From Atlantibacter hermannii (GTDB lineage Bacteria > Pseudomonadota > Gammaproteobacteria > Enterobacterales > Enterobacteriaceae): 64,000 nucleotides of DNA. Below the pieces are notes generated by a model. It was not told the origin of the DNA and searched no databases. It saw only the letters and a program-made list of their open reading frames with translations. Within the stretch, counting starts at the first letter, position 1. The number at the start of each line of letters is the position of its first letter. Positions 58,245-64,000 of the stretch are shown here, in pieces. Where the stretch lies: contig NZ_JAAATR010000026.1 in the NCBI RefSeq assembly GCF_009907385.1, positions 1-64,000 on the forward strand. Reading direction: 5' to 3'. A program made the position numbers and the translations under genes.

Positions 58245-61200
58245 TTGCCGCCATTATTCGAGGCTCGTTGAAAAATCGCTTCCTGGTGCTGATTGCCGCG
58301 CTGATGATGGCCGCGTGGGGCATCTGGGCGCTGATGCGCGCCCCGGTGGATGCGCTGCCGGACCTGTCGGACGTGCAGGTGATTGTGCGCGTTGCTTATC
58401 CCGGCAAAGCGCCGCAGGTGGTAGAGGATCAGGTGACGTATCCGCTCACCACCACCATGCTGTCGGTGCCGGGGGCGAAAACCGTGCGCGGATTTTCCAT
58501 GTTCGGCGAAACCTACGTCTATATCCTGTTCGAAGACGGCACCGACCCGTACTGGGCGCGATCCAGGGTGCTGGAGTATTTAAGCCAGGTGCAGTCGCAA
58601 CTGCCTGCAGAAGCGAAAGCGTCGCTGGGACCGGATGCCACCGGCGTCGGCTGGGTCTACGAATACGCGCTGATCGACCGCTCGGGCAAACACAGCCTGG
58701 CGGAGCTGCGCGCCTTACAGGACTGGACGCTGAAGTTTGAACTGAAAACGGTGCCCAACGTGGCGGAGGTGGCGAGCGTCGGCGGCATGGTGCGCCAGTA
58801 CCAAATTCTGCTGCAACCCGAGCGGCTACGGGCGCTGAATATCACCCATCAACAGGTGGTGGACGCGGTCGGCCAGGCCAACCAGGAGAGCGGCGGTTCG
58901 CTGCTGGAGATGGGCGAAGCGGAGTATATGGTGCGCACCACCGGCTATCTCGCCAGCCTGGAGGATTTCCGTAACGTGGTTATCGCGAACCGCAACGGCG
59001 TGCCTGTACTGCTGTCCGATGTGGCGACGGTGCGCCTCGGGCCGGAAATCCGGCGCGGCGTGGCGGAGTACAACGGGGAAGGGGAGGTGACCGGCGGAAT
59101 TATCGTGATGCGCTACGGAAAAAACGCGCTGGAAACCATCAATGCCGTGAAAAGCAAACTTAACGAAATCCAGCGTACCCTGCCGGCGGGCGTGGAGATC
59201 GTACCGGTATACGATCGCTCAAACCTGATTGAACACGCCATCGAAAACCTCACTCATAAGCTGATCGAAGAGTTTGTAGTGGTGGCGCTGGTTTGCGTGC
59301 TGTTTCTGTTCCACTTCCGCTCGGCGCTGGTGGCGATTATCTCGCTGCCGCTGGGGATTCTGGGCGCGTTTATCATCATGCATTATCAGGGGATCAACGC
59401 CAATATTATGTCGCTGGGCGGGATCGCCATCGCCATCGGCGCCATGGTGGATGCGGCGATCGTGATGATTGAAAATATGCACAAGGTGCTGGAGCAGTGG
59501 CGGCACGATCGCGACGGCAAAACCCCCAGCGGGGCGGAGTACTGGAAAATTGCCGAACAGGCGGCTGTGGAAGTAGGGCCGGCGCTGTTTTGCAGCCTGT
59601 TGATCATCACTCTGTCGTTTATCCCGGTGTTCGCGCTGGAAGCCCAGGAAGGGAGAATGTTCTCGCCGCTGGCCTTCACCAAAACCTGGGCGATGGCGGT
59701 TTCCGCCGGGCTGGGGATCACGCTGATCCCGGTGCTGATGGGCGCGTTTATTCGCGGACGCATTCCCGCCGAGCAGGATAACCCGCTCAATCGCTGGCTG
59801 ATCCGCGCCTACGAGCCGCTGCTGGATAAGGTACTGAACTGGCCAAAAACCACGGTGGCGCTGGCGTTGATCCTGCTGGTGGCGACGCTGTGGCCGCTGA
59901 GCCGCCTCGGCAGCGAGTTTATGCCGCCGCTCGATGAAGGGGATCTGCTGTATATGCCCTCGACGCTGCCAGGCATTTCGGCGCGCGAGGCGGCGAAGCT
60001 GCTTCAGCAAACCGACCGGTTAATCAAAACCGTACCGGAAGTGGAAAGCGTGTTTGGTAAAGCCGGGCGCGCAGAAACCGCCACCGATCCTGCGCCGCTC
60101 ACCATGCTGGAAACCACGATCCGCTTTAAACCACACGACCAGTGGCGGCCCGGCATGACCATGGACAAACTGGTGGAAGAGCTGGACGCGCGGGTGAAGG
60201 TGCCGGGCATTGCCAACGTCTGGGTGCCGCCGATCCGCAACCGGCTCGATATGCTGGCGACCGGCATTAAAAGCCCGGTAGGGATTAAGGTCAATGGCAG
60301 TCGGATTGAGGATATCGAACGGGTGGCCGGTGAAATCGAACAGCTGGTGAAATCGGTGCCGGGGGTGACGTCGGCGCTGGCGGAACGGCTGGCGGGCGGG
60401 CGCTATGTGGATATCGTCATCGACCGGCGTAAAGCGGCGCGCTATGGCGTTTCGGTCAGTGAGTTGCAGTCGATGGTCGCTACGCTGGTGGGCGGACAGA
60501 ATATCGGTGAAACCATCGAAGGGCGCGAGCGTTACCCGATCAACGTGCGCTATCCGCGAGAATGGCGCGACAATATCCAGAAGCTGCGGGCCCTGCCGGT
60601 CGTCACCGCCAGCGGAAGCCAGGTTTCGCTGGCGGAGCTGGCGGAAATCACCGTCGCCGACGGGCCGCCGATGCTGAAGAGCGAAAACGCGCGGCTGTCG
60701 AACTGGATTTACGTTGATCTGCGCGGGCGGGATTTAAAATCCGCCGTGGAAGACATGCAGCAAATCGTCGCGGCGAATGTCACCCTGCCTCAGGGCGTTA
60801 CGCTCTCCTGGTCCGGGCAGTTTGAATATCTGGAGCGCGCCACCGCAACGTTGAAAATCGTGCTGCCGTTTACTCTGCTGATCATTTTCATTCTGCTGTA
60901 TATCACCTTTCAGCGCTTCAGCGACGCGCTGTTAATTATGGGTACGCTGCCGTTTGCCTTAATTGGCGGGGTCTGGCTGCTTTGGCTGCTGGATTATCAC
61001 CTCTCGGTGGCGGGAGCGGTGGGCTTTATTGCCCTGGCGGGCGTGGCGGCGGAATTCGGCGTGATTATGGTCTTGTATTTAAATCAGGCGTGGCAGCGTA
61101 AGCGGCTTGAGCCCGGCGGCGAACAAACGGCGCAGTTGTTGCAGGCCATTCATGAAGGCGCGGTGCTGCGCGTGCGCCCGAAAGTGATGACGGTGGCGAC

Positions 61201-61363
61201 CATCATGGCCGGTTTAATGCCGATTATGTGGGGAAGCGGCAGCGGTTCGGAGGTGATGAGCCGCATTGCCGCGCCGATGATTGGCGGCATGATCACCGCC
61301 CCGCTGCTGTCGATGCTGGTGATCCCGGCGCTGTATCTGTTAATCAAAAAACCGGGAAGATAG
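58241..61363 (+). CDS. cusA: CusA-like heavy-metal RND efflux pump
   Basis: 1040 residues with the RND plan: a first helix, a large periplasmic loop, helices 2-7, a second loop and helices 8-12. The heavy-metal RND signature [14 protein letters not shown] is at about residues 38-51, and [20 protein letters not shown] holds the proton-relay acids in helix 4. It pumps Cu(I)/Ag(I) (or another soft or divalent metal) out with proton entry. The CusF-type chaperones favour Cu/Ag. No cusRS two-component genes are next to the cluster. Confidence 0.93.
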   Translation: MIAAIIRGSLKNRFLVLIAALMMAAWGIWALMRAPVDALPDLSDVQVIVRVAYPGKAPQVVEDQVTYPLTTTMLSVPGAKTVRGFSMFGETYVYILFEDGTDPYWARSRVLEYLSQVQSQLPAEAKASLGPDATGVGWVYEYALIDRSGKHSLAELRALQDWTLKFELKTVPNVAEVASVGGMVRQYQILLQPERLRALNITHQQVVDAVGQANQESGGSLLEMGEAEYMVRTTGYLASLEDFRNVVIANRNGVPVLLSDVATVRLGPEIRRGVAEYNGEGEVTGGIIVMRYGKNALETINAVKSKLNEIQRTLPAGVEIVPVYDRSNLIEHAIENLTHKLIEEFVVVALVCVLFLFHFRSALVAIISLPLGILGAFIIMHYQGINANIMSLGGIAIAIGAMVDAAIVMIENMHKVLEQWRHDRDGKTPSGAEYWKIAEQAAVEVGPALFCSLLIITLSFIPVFALEAQEGRMFSPLAFTKTWAMAVSAGLGITLIPVLMGAFIRGRIPAEQDNPLNRWLIRAYEPLLDKVLNWPKTTVALALILLVATLWPLSRLGSEFMPPLDEGDLLYMPSTLPGISAREAAKLLQQTDRLIKTVPEVESVFGKAGRAETATDPAPLTMLETTIRFKPHDQWRPGMTMDKLVEELDARVKVPGIANVWVPPIRNRLDMLATGIKSPVGIKVNGSRIEDIERVAGEIEQLVKSVPGVTSALAERLAGGRYVDIVIDRRKAARYGVSVSELQSMVATLVGGQNIGETIEGRERYPINVRYPREWRDNIQKLRALPVVTASGSQVSLAELAEITVADGPPMLKSENARLSNWIYVDLRGRDLKSAVEDMQQIVAANVTLPQGVTLSWSGQFEYLERATATLKIVLPFTLLIIFILLYITFQRFSDALLIMGTLPFALIGGVWLLWLLDYHLSVAGAVGFIALAGVAAEFGVIMVLYLNQAWQRKRLEPGGEQTAQLLQAIHEGAVLRVRPKVMTVATIMAGLMPIMWGSGSGSEVMSRIAAPMIGGMITAPLLSMLVIPALYLLIKKPGR

Positions 61364-61516
61364 CCCCTGAAAATGAATATCGCCGGGAATATTGGGAATT
61401 ATCTGAATATTTCCGGCGTGTTAATCATTTTTCAGGAAATACCCGAGAGACCGTTTAGGGTTGATTAAAATATCCTTTATTAGACTTTTAGACGTTTAAA
61501 AAAGGGCATTTATGAC

Positions 61517-62089
61517 GTGACGGTATTTCAAAAAATTGTTGTTGTTTTTATCTTTCTGGCCCCGTTGGTCAGCAATACGGCGACAGCGGCCAAATTACTC
61601 GATCATATCGACGCGGGGTATACCACGCTGCGCGATAACGTGGCGGAAACCTGGCATAACCCACAGCATTACGATCTGTATGTCCCGGTGATCACATGGC
61701 ATGCCCGCTACGCCTACGATCATGATAAAGCGAAATCCTATAATGAACGCCCCTGGGGCGCAGGGTTTGGCCAGTCCCGCTGGGATGAAAAAGGCAACTG
61801 GCACAGTTTATATGTGATGGCGTTTAAAGATTCATTCAACAAGTGGGAACCCATTGCCGGTTACGGCTGGGAAGCGACCTGGCGGCCACTGGAAGACGAC
61901 AAGTTTCACGCAGGCCTGGGGTACACCGTCGGTGTGACGGCGCGCGATAACTGGCATTACATTCCCGTTCCGGTGCTGCTGCCGATGGCCTCAATCGGCT
62001 ATGGCCCCGCAAATTTCCAGATGACGTATATCCCGGGCACTTACGGTAACGGGAATGTTTACTTTGCCTGGTTGCGATTTCAGTTCTAA
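61517..62089 (+). CDS. pagP: PagP, lipid A palmitoyltransferase
   Basis: 190 residues. Signal peptide ([17 protein letters not shown]) and the outer-membrane eight-strand barrel with [40 protein letters not shown] (in part; active-site His and Asp) and the C-terminal YFAWLRFQF. It transfers palmitate from phospholipid to lipid A. The start is GTG at 61517; an ATG five bases earlier reads only MT-stop (61512-61520). An imperfect PhoP-box-like direct repeat (GTTTA at 61453, GATTA at 61463) lies upstream; the spacing is off, so PhoP control is unproven. Confidence 0.92.
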   Translation: MTVFQKIVVVFIFLAPLVSNTATAAKLLDHIDAGYTTLRDNVAETWHNPQHYDLYVPVITWHARYAYDHDKAKSYNERPWGAGFGQSRWDEKGNWHSLYVMAFKDSFNKWEPIAGYGWEATWRPLEDDKFHAGLGYTVGVTARDNWHYIPVPVLLPMASIGYGPANFQMTYIPGTYGNGNVYFAWLRFQF

Positions 62090-62248
62090 AGGTACAAAAA
62101 AGGACTATATTTAAAGAGGTGACATAAACCTTGAAAACTAAGGGATAAATCGTGGTTCTACCTCTTTCTGATGAAAAGAACGCGACTTTTATCACTTTTT
62201 CTTAAACTTCGACTGGACAAATGTCACCACAATTGTTGTACTGATGCC

Positions 62249-62273
62249 CGACACAGCATTTGTGTCGTTTTTT
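62249..62273 (+). promoter_or_regulatory. Terminator-like hairpin in the cspE leader
   Basis: CGACACA (62249-62255) and TGTGTCG (62261-62267) with a 5-base loop, followed directly by TTTTTT. It ends 18 bases before the cspE ATG and 160 bases after pagP. It is either a late pagP terminator or an attenuator in the cspE leader. Confidence 0.7.
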
Positions 62274-62291
62274 CATGTAAAGGTAATTTTG

Positions 62292-62501
62292 ATGTCTAAG
62301 ATTAAAGGTAACGTTAAGTGGTTTAATGAGTCCAAAGGATTCGGTTTCATTACTCCGGAAGACGGCAGCAAAGACGTGTTCGTACACTTCTCTGCGATCC
62401 AGAGCAATGGTTTCAAAACTCTGGCTGAAGGTCAGCGTGTAGAGTTCGAAATCACTAACGGTGCCAAAGGCCCTTCTGCTGCTAACGTAATCGCTATCTG
62501 A
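62292..62501 (+). CDS. cspE: CspE, cold-shock-family RNA chaperone
   Basis: 69 residues, an OB fold with both RNP motifs: KGFGFITP and VFVHFSAI. The start [12 protein letters not shown] and the end SAANVIAI are those of CspE. It is expressed at all temperatures, melts RNA structure and acts as a transcription antiterminator. The ATG is preceded by AAAGGTAA. Codon usage is typical of a highly expressed gene. Confidence 0.96.
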   Translation: MSKIKGNVKWFNESKGFGFITPEDGSKDVFVHFSAIQSNGFKTLAEGQRVEFEITNGAKGPSAANVIAI

Positions 62502-62523
62502 TTCGGCGTTCAGCAAGAATACA

Positions 62524-62550
62524 AAACCCGCTTAAGTGCGGGTTTTTTTT
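62524..62550 (+). terminator. cspE terminator
   Basis: AAACCCGC, TTAAGT loop, GCGGGTTT, then a T-run; 22 bases after the cspE stop. Confidence 0.9.
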
Positions 62551-62568
62551 TGCGTCCGGTCCGGACGA

Positions 62569-62655
62569 TCAGTAAAACAGATAAATCTTCAGAAAGCTCG
62601 CCACCACTAACGCTGTAAACAGCAGCGCGCTACCGCTTTGTACATACTCTCTCAT
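62569..62655 (-). CDS. Putative 28-residue single-pass membrane protein
   Basis: A short frame on the minus strand starts ATG (62655) after GAGGAAATGTG, a good ribosome site with 8-base spacing, and encodes MREYVQSGSALLF... followed by TALVVASFLKIYLFY and a stop. Residues 9-27 form one hydrophobic helix, with a charged N-terminal segment. It lies between the cspE terminator and the crcB 3' end, on the crcB strand and 71 bases after crcB. I do not recognise a named homologue with certainty. The size, ribosome site and helix are what known small stress or membrane-regulator proteins look like; expression is unproven. Confidence 0.6.
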   Translation of the reverse strand: MREYVQSGSALLFTALVVASFLKIYLFY

Positions 62656-62726
62656 CACATTTCCTCACAACGGGCTATAGCGCCATCGTTGCAGGGAAAG
62701 ATTAAGCCAATATTAAGACGGCAGCG

Positions 62727-63110
62727 TTAGCGGGCGCTAAGTTGAGAAAATAACCAAAATGCGAGCGCGGTCATCATAAACGACCCTAACAGGTTCACCA
62801 CCACGTTAAGCGCCGCCCAACCCAGTCGCCCGTCCTGAAGTAAAAACACCACTTCGGCTGAAAAGGTGGAAAAGGTGGTTAATCCGCCGCAAAAGCCGGT
62901 AGTGATCAGCAATTTCCACATCGGATCGATATGGCTCATGCGGTTGAACCAGGCGAGGCCTGCGCCGATGACAAAGGCGCCAATCAGGTTAGCCGTCAAC
63001 GTGCCGATGGGGATTGCGTGATGCATGGGGTTCAGACGTAAACTGAGTAACCAACGGGCAAGGCTGCCCAACCCGCCGCCAAGAAAAACTGCAATCGCAA
63101 TATTAATCAC
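62727..63110 (-). CDS. crcB: CrcB/FluC fluoride ion exporter
   Basis: 127 residues with four membrane helices. The Fluc signatures [13 protein letters not shown] and [19 protein letters not shown] (Phe-box and sodium-site region) are present. A dimer forms a fluoride channel protecting the cell from fluoride. The GTG at 63110 gives the same length as E. coli CrcB and has AAGG 7 bases upstream; a TTG 27 bases further up is less likely. No fluoride riboswitch was seen upstream. Divergent from ybeM. Confidence 0.92.
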   Translation of the reverse strand: MINIAIAVFLGGGLGSLARWLLSLRLNPMHHAIPIGTLTANLIGAFVIGAGLAWFNRMSHIDPMWKLLITTGFCGGLTTFSTFSAEVVFLLQDGRLGWAALNVVVNLLGSFMMTALAFWLFSQLSAR

Positions 63111-63215
63111 ATGAATGCCTTGTATCGTTTGGATCAAAGCAAAGAGTGTACCGCTGACGGCATACTTATAGCTATGATTGTGAGAGCAATCACGGTAACC
63201 CTTCAGGAGCGCGCA

Positions 63216-64000
63216 ATGAAAGTAGCGGCAGGGCAGTTTGCGGTGACGTCCGACAGTGTCAAAAATGTCGGGATTTGCATCGACTATATGCGTCAGGCGC
63301 AGGCGGCGGGCGTGGATCTGCTGGTGCTACCGGAAGCGCTGCTGGCGCGGGACGACAACGATCCGGATATGTCGGTTAATTCCGCACAGGCACTGGAAGG
63401 GACGTTCGTTAGCACGCTGTGCAAGGCGAGCCTCGACAGCGAAATGACGACGTTTCTTACAATCCATGTGCCGACAACCGCCGGGCGAGCGGCGAATACA
63501 CAGGTCGCCTTACGAAATGGGGAGATCGTCGCGGTTTACCAAAAGATTCATCTGTATGATGCCTTCTCGATGCAGGAATCGCGTCTGGTGGACGCCGGGG
63601 CCACGGTAGGCCCGCTGGTGGAGGTGGCCGGTATGAAGGTCGGTATGATGACCTGCTACGATCTGCGCTTCCCGGAAATGGCAATCAGCCTGGCGCTTGC
63701 TGGCGCAGAGGTGTTAGTGCTGCCGACCGCATGGGTGCGGGGTTCGCTAAAAGAGCACCACTGGTCGACGCTGTTGGCCGCCCGTGCTCTGGACAGTACC
63801 TGCTATGTGGTTGCCGCCGGAGAGTGCGGCAACAAGAATATTGGTCAAAGCCGGATTATCGATCCGCTTGGCGTGACTATCGCCGCCGCGGCAGAAAGCC
63901 CGGCGTTGATTGTCACGGATGTGACAACTGAACGCTTAACAGAAGCGCGCGATAAACTGCCGGTCCTGAAGCATCGCCGCTTCGCGCCGCCGACATTATT
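63216..64000 (+). CDS. ybeM: YbeM, deaminated glutathione amidase (Nit1-like), 3' end outside the window
   Basis: 261 complete codons are visible without a stop before the window ends; the family is about 262-275 residues, so only the last residues are missing. The nitrilase triad is intact: Glu in LLVLPEALL, Lys in [10 protein letters not shown] and Cys in [11 protein letters not shown]. The enzyme hydrolyses deaminated glutathione, a by-product of transaminase action. In E. coli K-12 ybeM is disrupted; here the frame is intact as far as seen. CAGGAGC precedes the ATG. Confidence 0.93.
   Translation, partial: MKVAAGQFAVTSDSVKNVGICIDYMRQAQAAGVDLLVLPEALLARDDNDPDMSVNSAQALEGTFVSTLCKASLDSEMTTFLTIHVPTTAGRAANTQVALRNGEIVAVYQKIHLYDAFSMQESRLVDAGATVGPLVEVAGMKVGMMTCYDLRFPEMAISLALAGAEVLVLPTAWVRGSLKEHHWSTLLAARALDSTCYVVAAGECGNKNIGQSRIIDPLGVTIAAAAESPALIVTDVTTERLTEARDKLPVLKHRRFAPPTL

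Noticed and set aside
61441..61500. A PhoP box upstream of pagP
   Set aside because: GTTTA and GATTA occur but with 10-base instead of 11-base periodicity and one mismatch, so the match is too weak to list as a site.
63111..63215. A fluoride riboswitch upstream of crcB
   Set aside because: The gap between crcB and ybeM is only about 105 bases and shows no recognisable fluoride-riboswitch core; enteric crcB genes usually lack it.

Overview
The window is a chromosomal segment of a motile member of the Enterobacteriaceae, probably in the Enterobacter/Kosakonia/Klebsiella range. The evidence is the conserved enterobactin (ent/fep) locus, the ramR-ramA pair beside ybdJ, and the backbone order ybdK ... 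ent/fep ... ybdL-ybdO-dsbG-ahpCF-uspG-ybdR-rnk-rna-dcuC-pagP-cspE-crcB-ybeM, which follows E. coli around 13 min with insertions and losses. Genus and species cannot be fixed from the sequence alone. No tRNA, rRNA or CRISPR array was seen.

Left part (1-20 kb). A minus-strand operon (6907 to 105) carries a tetronate-type catabolic cluster. It has an OtnK-like kinase, an OtnC-like aldolase/decarboxylase, a DeoR regulator, an OtnI-like isomerase, a beta-keto acid cleavage enzyme (BKACE, DUF849), a BASS-family carrier, a GlcG/HbpS-like protein and an Asp/Glu-racemase-like protein. The dehydrogenase that normally starts otn pathways is not in the cluster. Next come ramR/ramA with a clear RamR operator over the ramA -10 box, then ybdJ. 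A lacI-lacZ pair without lacY and a NIT-domain chemoreceptor lie between ybdJ and ybdK. After ybdK come a GNAT acetyltransferase and an M20 peptidase in one operon with the two-part YjiH/YjiG carrier.

Middle (19.7-45 kb). The enterobactin system is complete: synthesis (entCEBAH, entD, entF, ybdZ), export (entS), ferric-enterobactin uptake (fepA, fepB, fepDGC) and iron release (fes). Three divergent intergenic regions carry Fur-box-like sequences. fepE, cstA, ybdD and ybdH are absent from their E. coli positions. ybdL, ybdO, dsbG, ahpC, ahpF and uspG follow. The dsbG-ahpC gap contains a promoter-like sequence followed about 120 bp later by a strong terminator, so it may encode a small RNA.

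Right part (45-64 kb). ybdR is followed by an accessory scar: a 3' fragment of an IS1-family transposase abutting an inverse autotransporter (intimin/invasin type) gene that has lost its 5' end and also has an in-frame TAG in its C-terminal domain. After rnk come a GntP-family gluconate carrier with two tandem GntR-type operators and an alpha/beta hydrolase. Then follow rna, dcuC and a five-gene copper/silver efflux cluster: an exported Cys/His-rich protein, a CusF, a TolC-family channel, a CusB fused to a second CusF domain, and a CusA. The window ends with pagP, cspE (with a terminator-like hairpin in its leader), a likely 28-residue membrane protein, crcB and the start of ybeM, which runs off the right edge.
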